A stretch of 24,424 bases of DNA from Planctomycetota bacterium (GCA_016872875.1 VGYW01000084.1:1-24424), one strand, 5' to 3'. Counted from the stretch's first letter, positions 1-7,418 are shown. The notes: generated by a model not told the origin, from the letters alone. Numbers and translations are program-made.

Positions 1-164
1 GCCCCCTTCGGGGGCTTGGATGGGGGGGACGCGCGATCCCAGGGCTCCCTTCGGTCGCCCTGGGCTACGGCTGGGTCGCCCGCGTCGGCGGGCTACAAGG
101 CCCCGAGATGTGGGCAAAGATCAGGGCTTCGCCCTGGGCTGCTATAGTACGCCCCTGTCGGGGC
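1..164. repeat. Cluster of four REP-like palindromes
   Basis: Four perfect short inverted repeats occur at 1-15, 38-64, 122-136 and 151-164. Two share a GGGC-TTC-GCCC style core, and 38-64 and 122-136 share the arm CAGGGC. This recurrence suggests one palindrome family and not chance GC-rich pairing. No RAYT-type transposase gene is in the window. Confidence 0.5.
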
Positions 165-348
165 TCCGGAGTAGTTCACCAGAATTGGGGGCCATCCTCG
201 CAAGCGGGACACTTGCGGTCTTCCGCGGCCCCTCGACAAGCGCGAGGCTTGTCGCCACACCAATCCGCAACAGAGACTGGCTCTTCCGGGTTTCTTGTGG
301 GTAGCCCCCACATCCTGTGGTCGGCGGGTCGCCGCGGCCGGAAGCTAT
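1..348. other. Gene-free stretch with several short palindromes
   Basis: I see no convincing gene here. The open frames are short, lack family motifs and overlap one another. The first 165 bases hold four compact dyads: 1-15 (6-bp stem, TTC loop), 38-64 (8-bp stem CCCAGGGC/GCCCTGGG, 11-base loop), 122-136 (6-bp stem CAGGGC/GCCCTG, TTC loop) and 151-164 (5-bp stem). It lies downstream of the response regulator on the minus strand, so some of these could end that transcript, but no T-tract follows them. They look like REP-type intergenic palindromes. Confidence 0.5.
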
Positions 349-768
349 CTAGGGTTGGCGGTTCTCGGGCGCCCTGGCGTGGCTGAGGAGGCCGGCGACG
401 CGGGCGCACAAGAGGTCGAGGTCAACGGGCTTTTCGAGGAACTCGTCCACGGGGAGCCAGCAGTCGTCAATGTCCTTCGAGCTGAAGCCGAGTGGGAATC
501 GGCTGTTGACGGCGGTGAGCATGAGGAGCGGGACGTCGCGGAGGTTTCCGGCTTCGCCGCGGATTTCGCGGGCGAGGCTGAAGCCGGCCGAGCTGTCCTC
601 GGGGAACATGACGTCGAGGATGGCGAGGTCGGGCCGCCGCTGGCGCATGGAGCGGACGGCGCTGGGGACGTCGAGCTCGACCCTGACCTCGTGTCCGGCG
701 TCGCGGAGCACCTTGGCGGCCGCGCCGGCGAAATCCTCGTCGTCATCCACGATCAGCAAGTACCCCAT
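349..768 (-). CDS. Single-domain response regulator (receiver only)
   Basis: This is a 139-residue CheY-like receiver with no output domain. The acidic pocket is D8-D9-D10, the phosphoacceptor is D52 in AILDVMFP, the conserved Thr is T85 in LLMLTAV, and the conserved Lys is K113 in EKP. The chosen ATG at 768 makes the family-typical start MGYLLIVDDDE and has GGAGAA about 7 bases upstream. An upstream in-frame extension exists but has no homology to the family. The start lies 26 bp inside the sensor kinase gene, so the two are translationally coupled and form a two-component pair. Without a DNA-binding domain it probably acts by protein contact or as a phosphorelay link. Stop is TAG. Confidence 0.88.
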   Translation of the reverse strand: MGYLLIVDDDEDFAGAAAKVLRDAGHEVRVELDVPSAVRSMRQRRPDLAILDVMFPEDSSAGFSLAREIRGEAGNLRDVPLLMLTAVNSRFPLGFSSKDIDDCWLPVDEFLEKPVDLDLLCARVAGLLSHARAPENRQP

Positions 769-2320
769 CTGCGTTCTCCTTTCTCCTGAGTGCCGGGCTC
801 GGGAAGGGGGACAGTGCGCCGTCCACGGCGGAAGGCGGAGTGTCTCCCTTTCCAAGCCCTGGCGAACGAGGGGGCGAGGGGGGGAAGAGGACGGTGAAGC
901 GGGTGCCGACGTTCGGCTCGCTCTCGACGTGGACGGTGAGGCCGTCGGCCTCGGCGGCCTGTCGGACTATTGCGAGGCCGAGGCCCGTGGACTCGCGGTT
1001 GTGGCGGACGGCCTCCTCGGCGCGGTAGTAGGGTTCGAAGATGCGGGGGAGCTTGGCCGGCTCGATGCCGATGCCGTGGTCTTGGACGACGACGCTGGCG
1101 GAGCCGCCGTGCTGCGGGGCGACCTCGACGCGGACGTGGCCGCCGGGGTGGGAGTAGGTGATGGCGTTGGAGAGGAGGTTGGCGAAGACCATCTTGGCGT
1201 GGTCCTCGACGGCCCAGACGGGCGCGGGGTGGAGGTCGGCGTCGAGGGCGATCTGGCGCTCCTGTGCCATGGGCGCCACCCGAGCGAGGGACCAGCGCAT
1301 GATGGCCGCGAGGTCGAGCTGCGCCGTGGGGAGGGGTTCCTGGGTGACTGAGTGGAGGTTTGCGAGCTGGAGCATTTCCTGGATTTCGGCGGCGAGGCGT
1401 CGGCAGCGGGTGGTGATGCGGCCGAGGACGGCCTGGGCCTCGGCGGGGAGCTGGCCGCAGTGGCCCTTGGTGAGGAGCTGGACGTTTGCGTGGATGGCGG
1501 AGAATGGGGCTTTGAGCTCGTGGGTGGTGCGGAGCATGTGCTGGCGGCGCTCCTCCTGGGCGGCGAGGAGGAGGCGGTTGGTCTCGGCCAGCTCGCGGTC
1601 GCGGGAGTGGACTTCGGCGGAGAGGTGGGCGGCGAGGTACCAGACGACGAACCAGGTGAAGGGCGCCCAGGCCACGTGAGCGAGGCGCACGCCGGGCAGG
1701 TGGTCCATCAGCTCGCGCAGGGAGGCGTCGGCGTAGATGCCGGCGCGCTCCAGGACGCCCGCCTCCTCGAGCGCCACGGTGCCCAGGTAGAGCGCGCAGG
1801 CGAGCGCGGTGACGACGAGCGACCAGCGGCGCGGGAAGAAGATGCACGAGAGGACGATGTGGAAGAGGTAGGCGAAGGCGATGAAGGTTTCGAGGCTGCC
1901 GACGTGGTGGACCACGAGGGTGAGGCTGACGAGGTCGGCGACGATCTGTGCCCAGAGGTTCATGCAGACCGGCTGGAACAGGGGGACGTTCCACCTCTCG
2001 CCGCGAAAAGGAGCGTGTCGCCCCTTTGCGGCAATCGTGTGCGCGTGTGCGAGCCAGGCGAGGTTGGCGGCGAAGAGGACGGCTGCGGCGACGAGCGGCC
2101 AGGCCCCTGGCGGGCGCAAGCCGAGCCGTGGGAGGAGGCCGGGCACGAGGCCGAGGACCCCGAAGGCGGCGAAGAGTCCGATGACCAGCCACCGCAGGCG
2201 GCAGAACCAGAGCGCGTTGCGGAGGAGGAGCTCCTCCGGGAGGTCGTGCGCCAGCGCTCGGGGCGCGGCATGGGCCGACGGGGAGGCGCGGTCCGGGAAC
2301 GATAGGGTGTACGTGGCCAT
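743..2320 (-). CDS. Membrane sensor histidine kinase
   Basis: This 525-residue kinase has about six hydrophobic segments in residues 36-235, then a dimerisation domain with the phosphorylated His at about 268 in THELKAPFS. The ATPase domain has an N-box (FANLLSNAITYSH, near 385), G1 (DHGIGIEP, near 414), an F-box (FEPYYRAEEA) and G2 (GLGLAIV, near 446). There is no periplasmic PAS or CACHE domain, so the membrane block itself probably senses the signal, as in RegB/PrrB-type kinases. ATG 2320 is preferred because GGAAGG lies 5 bases upstream; a GTG at 2338 is the alternative. After the ATPase domain a Pro/Ser-rich tail of about 45 residues is encoded by a palindromic repeat (795-859). The gene overlaps the response regulator. 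It follows the cytochrome operon on the same strand, which suggests redox or acceptor sensing, an inference from context. Confidence 0.9.
   Translation of the reverse strand: MATYTLSFPDRASPSAHAAPRALAHDLPEELLLRNALWFCRLRWLVIGLFAAFGVLGLVPGLLPRLGLRPPGAWPLVAAAVLFAANLAWLAHAHTIAAKGRHAPFRGERWNVPLFQPVCMNLWAQIVADLVSLTLVVHHVGSLETFIAFAYLFHIVLSCIFFPRRWSLVVTALACALYLGTVALEEAGVLERAGIYADASLRELMDHLPGVRLAHVAWAPFTWFVVWYLAAHLSAEVHSRDRELAETNRLLLAAQEERRQHMLRTTHELKAPFSAIHANVQLLTKGHCGQLPAEAQAVLGRITTRCRRLAAEIQEMLQLANLHSVTQEPLPTAQLDLAAIMRWSLARVAPMAQERQIALDADLHPAPVWAVEDHAKMVFANLLSNAITYSHPGGHVRVEVAPQHGGSASVVVQDHGIGIEPAKLPRIFEPYYRAEEAVRHNRESTGLGLAIVRQAAEADGLTVHVESEPNVGTRFTVLFPPSPPRSPGLGKGDTPPSAVDGALSPFPSPALRRKENADGVLADRG
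795..859. repeat. Imperfect palindromic element inside the kinase 3' end
   Basis: The 26-base arms at 795-820 and 834-859 match at 21 of 26 positions when one is reverse-complemented, with a 13-base spacer. The element encodes the low-complexity C-terminal tail of the sensor kinase. It looks like an intergenic palindrome captured by the reading frame. Confidence 0.6.
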
Positions 2321-2377
2321 GGAACCTTCCGTCGCCACTCACGCGCGCTTTGCGCGCGTGTCAGGGCGGAATGTCAA

Positions 2378-2473
2378 ATGACCAATGACCAATGGCCAAT
2401 GGCCAGGTAAGAGCATAGAAAGCCGGTTACAGGCGGATTCTGGATTGGTCATTGGTCATCTGTCATTGGCCAT
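2378..2473. repeat. Inverted heptanucleotide arrays (ATGACCA / TGGTCAT)
   Basis: Four perfect-register heptads at 2378-2405 (ATGACCA twice, ATGGCCA twice) are followed after 40 bases by four heptads of opposite sense at 2446-2473 (TGGTCAT twice, CTGTCAT, TGGCCAT). Together they can form a 28-bp stem with a few mismatches. The element fills the spacer between the undecahaem cytochrome stop and the kinase start. It may limit read-through from the operon into the kinase gene. Its architecture (heptads, inverted arms) is the same as the GATTTC-type arrays elsewhere in the window, but its sequence differs. Confidence 0.75.
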
Positions 2474-2518
2474 TCGGACCAGCCCCCCTTTGGTTGCGGC
2501 CGCAGGCCGCGTTGAGGG

Positions 2519-3808
2519 TCACTTCGCGGGCGGCGCGGGCTCGGGCGCCTTGGGGGGCGGCTCGGGGGCCTTCGGCTCGGGCGCCGTGGGCGGGGGCGCC
2601 GTGTAATCCACCGGCGTCTTGCGGTCGTAGGCCTTCGGCCCGTGGCAGCCGGACTGGCAGACGCCGCCCGTGGCAGTCCTGGTGTAACGAATGGCGATGG
2701 CCCAGCCCCCGGTGCCGAAGGGCACCGAGGGACGAATGATGGCCGGCTGGTCGCTCGCATGATTGGCATGGCAGGCCCGACAGACCCGACCCTTGACCGG
2801 CTTGTTCACGTGGAGGAAGTGCATGTTGCGGGTGCCGTTGCGGAACTCGGTCGCGTCGCTCGTCTCGGACTTCGCTGCAAGGTCGGCTTCGTGGCAACTG
2901 AAGCAGAGGCCGTAGGCCTTGGCGTCGTAAGGGGCGTAGAACTTCGCGGGATAGGCCCGTGCGAGGAGCGCGACCTGCGCTGAGCCGTGGGGGGTGTGGC
3001 AGGCCGTGCAATCCTCGTCCTTGGCGGGGCCGTGGACGTGTTTGAGGCCCAATTCCTCCTTGGTGCTGGCGAGGAGGCGTGCGCCGTGCTTCTGCGGCTT
3101 GTCGTGGCAGGAGAGGCAGAGGGCCTTGGGCTTGGCGGTGAGGAGGTAGGGCACCTTGCTGACGTGGGGCGCGTGGCAGCTCATGCAGGCAGCGCCCTCG
3201 GTGGCGATGGCGTGGCGCGAGATGATGGCCTTGTCCTTCCCCTTCGCCTGGGCCACGGTCTTGTCGTGGCAGGTGTCGCACAGCTCGAGGAGTGGCATGG
3301 TGAGGATGCCCTTGACGTTGCTGGAGTGGGGGTCGTGGCAGGTCACGCAGTCTTCGGCGATCGGCTCGTGGAGCGTGAGGCCCTTCTTGGGCTTGGCCGG
3401 CTCCTTCGGCTTGGCGTCGTCCTTCGCCTTCGGTTCTTCCTTGGGCTTCGGGGCGTCCTTCTTGACGATCAGCTCGTCGTGGCAACTGGTGCAGAGCGCC
3501 GTGCCTTTGCGGGTGGGGGTGAACTTGTGCAGATTGTCCTTCCAGGTGTGGCACTCCTTGCAGTCGTTGTCGCCGACCGGGCCGTGGACGTATTTCTTCT
3601 TCGCCAGGTCGGCGTGGCAGGTGGCGTTGGTGCAGGGCGCCTTGGGCACGAGCTCCTTAGGGGCCGGGGCGCCCGCGAGGGCGCGCAGGGGGACCATGAG
3701 GCAGGCCAGGGCAAGAAGGGGGATGCGAATTGCTGATTGCTGATTGCTGATTGCTGATCGCACGATCTGAAATCCGAAATCCGAAATCCGAAATCCGAAA
3801 TGGGACAC
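2519..3808 (-). CDS. Exported multihaem cytochrome c, 9 CXXCH plus 2 variant sites
   Basis: This 429-residue periplasmic or outer-surface electron carrier has nine CXXCH motifs: CKECH, CTSCH, CVTCH, CDTCH, CMSCH, CLSCH, CTACH, CFSCH, CRACH. Two wider candidates add to these: CTNATCH (CX4CH) near residue 58 and CQSGCH (CX3CH) near the C-terminus. Several motifs continue as CHxPH, as in the doubled-CXXCH family. A Lys/Pro-rich linker separates the second and third motifs, and a Pro-rich tail closes the protein. The start is GTG at 3808, with AAAGGA 7 bases upstream and 15 bp after the TPR gene stop. Its signal peptide is long: about 29 residues encoded by heptanucleotide arrays, then the core LLALACLMVPLRALAGA. 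It is the last cytochrome of the operon. Exact localisation is not shown by the sequence. Confidence 0.9.
   Translation of the reverse strand: MSHFGFRISDFGFQIVRSAISNQQSAIRIPLLALACLMVPLRALAGAPAPKELVPKAPCTNATCHADLAKKKYVHGPVGDNDCKECHTWKDNLHKFTPTRKGTALCTSCHDELIVKKDAPKPKEEPKAKDDAKPKEPAKPKKGLTLHEPIAEDCVTCHDPHSSNVKGILTMPLLELCDTCHDKTVAQAKGKDKAIISRHAIATEGAACMSCHAPHVSKVPYLLTAKPKALCLSCHDKPQKHGARLLASTKEELGLKHVHGPAKDEDCTACHTPHGSAQVALLARAYPAKFYAPYDAKAYGLCFSCHEADLAAKSETSDATEFRNGTRNMHFLHVNKPVKGRVCRACHANHASDQPAIIRPSVPFGTGGWAIAIRYTRTATGGVCQSGCHGPKAYDRKTPVDYTAPPPTAPEPKAPEPPPKAPEPAPPAK
3729..3801. repeat. Heptanucleotide array pair in the cytochrome start region
   Basis: Four ATTGCTG heptads at 3729-3756 are followed after 12 bases by 4.7 GAAATCC heptads at 3769-3801. 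On the gene strand they encode FGFRISDFGF and then AISNQQSAI, all between the GTG start and the hydrophobic signal core. Confidence 0.9.
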
Positions 3809-3823
3809 GACGCAGTCCTTTAT

Positions 3824-4510
3824 TCACTGTTTGCCGGGTGGGGAAGCCTTTGCAGCAGCGGCGGTGCGGGCCTCGGCGGCGTTCTGGAGCGCGGTCTTGG
3901 CCGCGGGGGAGCCGGGCGCGAGGGCGGCCGCCTTCTCCCAGAGCTCGGCGGCACGGAGGTGGTCCCCCGCGAGGTGGGAGACGACGGCGAGGTTGTAGGT
4001 GGCCTGGACGTGGTTGGGGTGTTTGGCGAGGACACGCTCGTATTCGGCGCGGGCGAGGTCGAGCTGGCCCATGTTCCTGTAGCAGGTGCCGAGGTCGGTG
4101 CGGACGGCTGGGTCGTCGGGCTTCCGCTCGAGCACCTGGCGGTAGGCGACCGCCGCCTTGTGGGGCCGGTCGGTGTCGTAGTAGTGGTTGGCGAGTGCCA
4201 GGAGCGCCGCGAGGTCGCCGGGGTTGCGTGCCAGGCGGTCGTGGAGCTGGTGCTCGAGTGGCACGTGCGTGGCGTCGGCCTGCTTGGATGGGACGGCTGG
4301 GGCGGCCTTCGGCGCGCGGGGTGCCGCAGGGGGCTCCTCCTTGCCGCAGCCCTGGAGCGCGGCGAAGAGGGCGAGCGCCAGGAAGAGGATTTCTGATTTC
4401 TGATTTCTGATTGTTGATTGGAATCGGAGAGGCGCACGGCGCGCGGGGATTGCGGGGGCTGAAATCCGCAATCGGCAATCAGAAATCAGAAATCGCGGCG
4501 AAGCCGTCAT
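3824..4510 (-). CDS. TPR lipoprotein
   Basis: This 228-residue protein has a hydrophobic core ending in a lipobox-like LQGC, with the lipid-bearing Cys at residue 55, followed by a Pro/Ala linker and about three to four TPR units from residue 85 (for example NPGDLAALLALANHYYDTD and AELWEKAAALAPGSPAAKT). TPR domains scaffold protein complexes, so it may assemble the cytochrome conduit at a membrane surface; this is an inference. ATG 4510 lies three bases past the stop of the upstream cytochrome, with GAGG further upstream, which suggests translational coupling. The 40-residue n-region is unusually long and is mostly encoded by two heptanucleotide arrays. Confidence 0.85.
   Translation of the reverse strand: MTASPRFLISDCRLRISAPAIPARRAPLRFQSTIRNQKSEILFLALALFAALQGCGKEEPPAAPRAPKAAPAVPSKQADATHVPLEHQLHDRLARNPGDLAALLALANHYYDTDRPHKAAVAYRQVLERKPDDPAVRTDLGTCYRNMGQLDLARAEYERVLAKHPNHVQATYNLAVVSHLAGDHLRAAELWEKAAALAPGSPAAKTALQNAAEARTAAAAKASPPGKQ
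4388..4420. repeat. GATTTCT heptad array (3' arm on the gene strand)
   Basis: There are 4.7 copies: GATTTCT three times, then GATTGTT and a partial unit. Read on the gene strand it encodes IRNQKSEI immediately before the hydrophobic core of the TPR lipoprotein signal peptide. It is inverted relative to the array at 4461-4495. Confidence 0.85.
4461..4495. repeat. GAAATCN/GCAATCN heptad array (5' arm on the gene strand)
   Basis: Five heptads in exact register (GAAATCC, GCAATCG, GCAATCA, GAAATCA, GAAATCG) lie just after the ATG at 4510 and encode RFLISDCRLRIS. Together with 4388-4420 they form a convergent pair with a 40-base spacer. Confidence 0.85.
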
Positions 4511-4513
4511 CGC

Positions 4514-5614
4514 TCAGTAGCTCCTCAGGTTGTGTTCCTTGTTGTGGCACAGGAGGCTGCACGCGCCGCGGCGGACGCCGCGGTCCTCGAAGGTCAGGCT
4601 GCCCTGGGCGTTGGGGAACACGACCCGGGTGTCGAAGTCGATCAGGTGGGTGTACCGGGGGGAGCCGTGGACGTTGTGGCAGGTTCGGCAGGAGGCCCGG
4701 ATGTCCACGATGTGCTGGTTGTGGAACTCGAAGAAGCCGGAGGTTCGGTTGAGGACGAGGGTGTTGCGGTTGTGGCAGCGGTAGCAGAGGGCGTATTGCT
4801 CGGCGGACTCGGCGAGGCCGTCGTTGGGCTGGAAGTGGGCCTTGAGGATGGGCTTGAAGGCGGAGCCGTGGGGGCCGCGCGGGCCGTTGGCCTGGTCGCT
4901 GCCGTGGCAACTGGTGCAGGCGATGAAGCTCCGTGGCGTGTAGGGCGGGATGAGGCTCAGGACGTCGGGGTTCCGGCCTATGGCCTCCACGGGGTGGAAG
5001 GAGGGGTTGCCCTGGCGGAAGAGGCTCTGGATGTCGCGCTGCCCGGCGGCGCGCGTGGCGGCGCCGTGGCACCGGTAGCAGGTCTCGTATTCGGGCCTGG
5101 CGCCGTGGCGCGCGTTGCCGGTCTGCTTCACGCGGGTAAGGTCGGCAACGTCCTGGGCCGGGGTCTTGACGAGGTAGTGGGTGTCGTGGCAGGAGCTGCA
5201 CGTGACGACGCTGGAGGCGAGCTGTACGGCGGCGCCGAGCCGAGCGGGCGGCGGGGCGGGCTGGCCGGGGCTGGGGAGTGGGTGGCGGGAGGGCTTGCGG
5301 GCGTCGGCCGCGATGTCGGCCATGGCGTCGCCCTTGGCGAGGGCGCCGCGGCTCGTGGTGGCGGCCCGGGCGGTGGAGTCGCCGTGGCAGGTCAGGCAGG
5401 TGTCGGCCACGGCGCCGGGGAGCATGGGGGAGCCCGGCGGCCCGTGGCCCACGTGGCAGCTCCCGCAGCCGCGCGGCAGGAGGGCCTGGTTGCCGTGGGC
5501 GCTGGCCCTGAAGGCCCCGGCCTGTGCCGAGGCCGCGAGCGCGAGGGCAAGGAGTGAAATCCGAAATCCGAAATCCGAAATCCGAAATCTCAGAAGTCGT
5601 GGCACGTGAGGCAT
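4514..5614 (-). CDS. Exported multihaem cytochrome c, 7 CXXCH plus CX3CH
   Basis: This 366-residue protein has CGSCH, CLTCH, CSSCH, CYRCH, CTSCH, CYRCH, CRTCH and a C-terminal CSLLCH (CX3CH), so up to eight haems. The ATG at 5614 lies inside the last codons of the upstream tetrahaem gene (25-bp overlap, different frame) and has GGAG about 6 bases upstream. The signal peptide begins MPHVPRLL, continues with a repeat-encoded stretch FRISDFGFRIS, and has the core LLALALAASAQAG. Paired CX2CH repeats such as CYRCHG and CTSCHGSD are typical of periplasmic or cell-surface multihaem carriers. By context it belongs to an electron-transfer conduit. A longer in-frame opening upstream is antisense-free shadow of the tetrahaem gene and is not used. 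Confidence 0.88.
   Translation of the reverse strand: MPHVPRLLRFRISDFGFRISLLALALAASAQAGAFRASAHGNQALLPRGCGSCHVGHGPPGSPMLPGAVADTCLTCHGDSTARAATTSRGALAKGDAMADIAADARKPSRHPLPSPGQPAPPPARLGAAVQLASSVVTCSSCHDTHYLVKTPAQDVADLTRVKQTGNARHGARPEYETCYRCHGAATRAAGQRDIQSLFRQGNPSFHPVEAIGRNPDVLSLIPPYTPRSFIACTSCHGSDQANGPRGPHGSAFKPILKAHFQPNDGLAESAEQYALCYRCHNRNTLVLNRTSGFFEFHNQHIVDIRASCRTCHNVHGSPRYTHLIDFDTRVVFPNAQGSLTFEDRGVRRGACSLLCHNKEHNLRSY
5556..5589. repeat. GAAATCC heptad array
   Basis: 4.9 perfect GAAATCC units lie between the start codon and the signal-peptide core of the octahaem-type cytochrome. They encode FRISDFGFRIS on the gene strand. No inverted partner is obvious here. Confidence 0.92.
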
Positions 5615-6315
5615 AGCTCGCTCCAATCCGGCTTTGCGAAGAAGTGGACGCCTGAGGAGGCGTAGTTGGTGTCGTCGTGGGGGTCGTGGCAGGTGGTGCA
5701 CTGCATCTTGCCCTGCTTGTCGAGCTTCACTTTGGGGTCGTTGAGGGTGGACGGGAGGCGTAGGGGCATATCGCCGGCGGCGTTGTTCCGGAGGGCCAGC
5801 GCGTCGCTGTAGACGAACGAGATGGGGTGGCTGCCGGAGAGGTCGGTGCCGAGGTAGCCTCTCTGGCCTGGGCGCAGGGCGCCGGCGACGGGGATTCCTG
5901 CTGGGCGGCTGCGGACGGAGCCGAGGGCGATGGTGCCGTCGTGGCAGCTCAGGCAGAGCTTGGAGGCGCCGTCGGGCTGCACCCCCCGCCCCGCGTAGGC
6001 ATGGAGGGTGGGGCTGGTGGGCATGATGTAGGTTCGCGCGGCCTGGACGTCGCGGTTCCACAGCGGCGTCTGCGGCACCGCCGTGTGCGGGGTGTGGCAG
6101 AAGATGCAGATCTGGGTCTCGGTGGGCGACTTTATCGGCCCCGGCCCCGTCACGGAGAGGTTGTGGGGCGTGTGGGCGATGCTGCCCGGGCCGGGGGGCG
6201 ATGGGGGAGCGGCGGCCAGGGCACAGGAGGCCAGGGCGAGGAGCACCGGGAGATTCTTGATTCTTGATTTTCGATTCTCGATTTTCGATTTCGGATTTCG
6301 GATTTCGGATTTCAA
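5590..6315 (-). CDS. Exported tetrahaem cytochrome c (TTG start)
   Basis: This 241-residue protein has four motifs: CIFCH, CLSCH, CTTCH, CLTCH, the last only two residues from the C-terminus. The spacing and the sequences ICIFCHTPH, PLWN, LCLSCHDGT and HPI match the two tandem tetrahaem proteins at 12.8-14.0 kb, so the three are paralogues. No ATG precedes the signal peptide. A TTG at 6315 has AAGGAG 8 bases upstream, directly after the NHL gene stop. From that TTG the heptad array at once encodes a basic n-region (KSEIRNPKSKIEN), followed by the core LPVLLALASCALAAA. Its 3' end overlaps the next cytochrome gene. Confidence 0.86.
   Translation of the reverse strand: MKSEIRNPKSKIENRKSRIKNLPVLLALASCALAAAPPSPPGPGSIAHTPHNLSVTGPGPIKSPTETQICIFCHTPHTAVPQTPLWNRDVQAARTYIMPTSPTLHAYAGRGVQPDGASKLCLSCHDGTIALGSVRSRPAGIPVAGALRPGQRGYLGTDLSGSHPISFVYSDALALRNNAAGDMPLRLPSTLNDPKVKLDKQGKMQCTTCHDPHDDTNYASSGVHFFAKPDWSELCLTCHDF
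6254..6313. repeat. Degenerate heptad array, 8.6 units
   Basis: The heptads are TTCTTGA twice, TTTTCGA, TTCTCGA, TTTTCGA, TTTCGGA three times and a partial unit, all in exact 7-bp register over 60 bp although their sequences differ. It starts inside the first codon after TTG 6315 and encodes the whole n-region of the tetrahaem cytochrome. Confidence 0.92.
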
Positions 6316-6328
6316 GCCGTGGTCTCCT

Positions 6329-7417
6329 TTATGGGGTCTGGCGGAGGTATTGGTAGACCTGGACGCGCGCGTTGCCTGAGTCGGCCACGTAGATGCGGTC
6401 GGCTGCGTCAATGAAGAGGCCGGTGGGGAGCCAGAGGGCGCCGCCGTCGCGGCCGCTGCCGCCGAAGCTGAGGAGGAAGCGGCCGTCGCGGTCGAAGATC
6501 TGGACGACGTCGTAGAGGGAGTCGGCCACGTAGACGTGACCCTCGGAGTCCACGGCCACGCCCTTGGCCTTGGCGAAGTCGCCCGTGCCGTCGCCCGCCT
6601 GGCCGAAGGCGCCGAGGAGCTTGCCCGCGGCGTCGAACCTCTGGAGGCGGTGGTTGAGCGAGTCGGCCACGTAGAGGTGCCCCTCGGCGTCCACCGCGGC
6701 GTGGGTGGGGAAGTTGAAGGTGCCTGGCCCCTCGCCGCGCTCGCCGAGCCTGCGGAGCAGGTGCCAGCCGCCCTCTGCCTGCCCGAAGGTGAACACGGCG
6801 TGGGCGCCGGAGTCAACCACGTGGAGCTGGCCCCGCGCCGCGTCGTAGACCAGGCCCGCGGGCCGCACGAACTTCTCCTGGATCTCCTCGCGCAGCACCC
6901 CCTCGCTCGACATGCGGAAGACCCTGGCCAGGGCGGAGTCGGCGACGAAGAGGCCGCCGCGTCCGTCCGCGGCCAGGCCCACGGGGCACGCGAGGGCCGT
7001 ATCGCCCACCGCGGCAATCGCACGGTAGCGCCGCTTCTCCTTCTCGATGACGTGGACGGTGCCGCTGCCGGAGTCGGCGAAGGCGAACACCGCGGCGTCC
7101 ACCGCGAGGCCGTGGGGCACGCCGAGGTTGAGCCTGGGGCTCCCCGTGAGGGCGTCGAGCAGCCGCGAGCCGGTGGTCGTCACGTAGCGCATCGCTTGTC
7201 CCGTCGTCATCGCGCCCTCGTAACGCACGCGGGGCGGGTCGGGCGGCTCGGGCCACACTGTGGCGACCCTCGCGGGCACCCAGGGGACAGAGGGCCGGGG
7301 CGCGCAGCCGAAGGCCAGAGCGGCCGCCGCCAAGGTGGCCAGGAGCGCTGCCCGATTTCTGATTTCTGATTTCTGATTTCTGATTTCAATCAGCAATCGG
7401 CAATCAGCAATCAGCAA
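6329..7417 (-). CDS. NHL-repeat beta-propeller lipoprotein
   Basis: This protein of about 362 residues has the signal core LLATLAAAALAFGC (lipobox AFGC, Cys at residue 38 from the chosen start). Six NHL-type blades follow, such as GHLYVADSLNHRLQRFD, GHVYVADSLYDVVQIFD and DRIYVADSGNARVQVYQ. NHL propellers are binding scaffolds. In multihaem gene clusters they recur beside cytochromes, but their role is not established. The start is uncertain. TTG 7417 has AGGGTG 5 bases upstream and opens directly on a heptad array. An upstream in-frame start at 7525 would overlap the TPR gene and give a very long leader. The stop is 13 bp before the tetrahaem start. Confidence 0.82.
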   Translation of the reverse strand: MLIADCRLLIEIRNQKSEIRNRAALLATLAAAALAFGCAPRPSVPWVPARVATVWPEPPDPPRVRYEGAMTTGQAMRYVTTTGSRLLDALTGSPRLNLGVPHGLAVDAAVFAFADSGSGTVHVIEKEKRRYRAIAAVGDTALACPVGLAADGRGGLFVADSALARVFRMSSEGVLREEIQEKFVRPAGLVYDAARGQLHVVDSGAHAVFTFGQAEGGWHLLRRLGERGEGPGTFNFPTHAAVDAEGHLYVADSLNHRLQRFDAAGKLLGAFGQAGDGTGDFAKAKGVAVDSEGHVYVADSLYDVVQIFDRDGRFLLSFGGSGRDGGALWLPTGLFIDAADRIYVADSGNARVQVYQYLRQTP

Positions 7418-7418
7418 T
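7354..7418. repeat. Back-to-back inverted heptad arrays
   Basis: GATTTCT four times plus GATTTCA at 7354-7388 pass directly into CAATCAG, CAATCGG, CAATCAG, CAATCAG and CAAT at 7387-7418. On the gene strand this encodes LLIADCRLLIEIRNQKSEI, the n-region of the NHL lipoprotein. The TGA contained in the TGATTGC unit is avoided only in the frame that is used. Confidence 0.9.

Noticed and set aside
1..348. Small genes or tRNA in the left edge
   Set aside because: No cloverleaf or CCA end is visible; the open frames overlap each other and are explained by GC-rich palindromes.
3729..3801. Short direct repeats as a CRISPR array
   Set aside because: Units are 7 bp with no spacers and are translated; there are no cas genes in the window.
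4514..6061. A 515-residue fused cytochrome reading through from 6061
   Set aside because: The N-terminal part is the wrong frame of the tetrahaem gene, Arg/Pro-rich and without haem motifs; ATG 5614 with GGAG gives a normal leader.
5590..7023. A 477-residue protein joining the NHL region to the tetrahaem cytochrome
   Set aside because: The N-terminal half is a shadow of the NHL lipoprotein gene; the haem part starts with its own ribosome site at TTG 6315.
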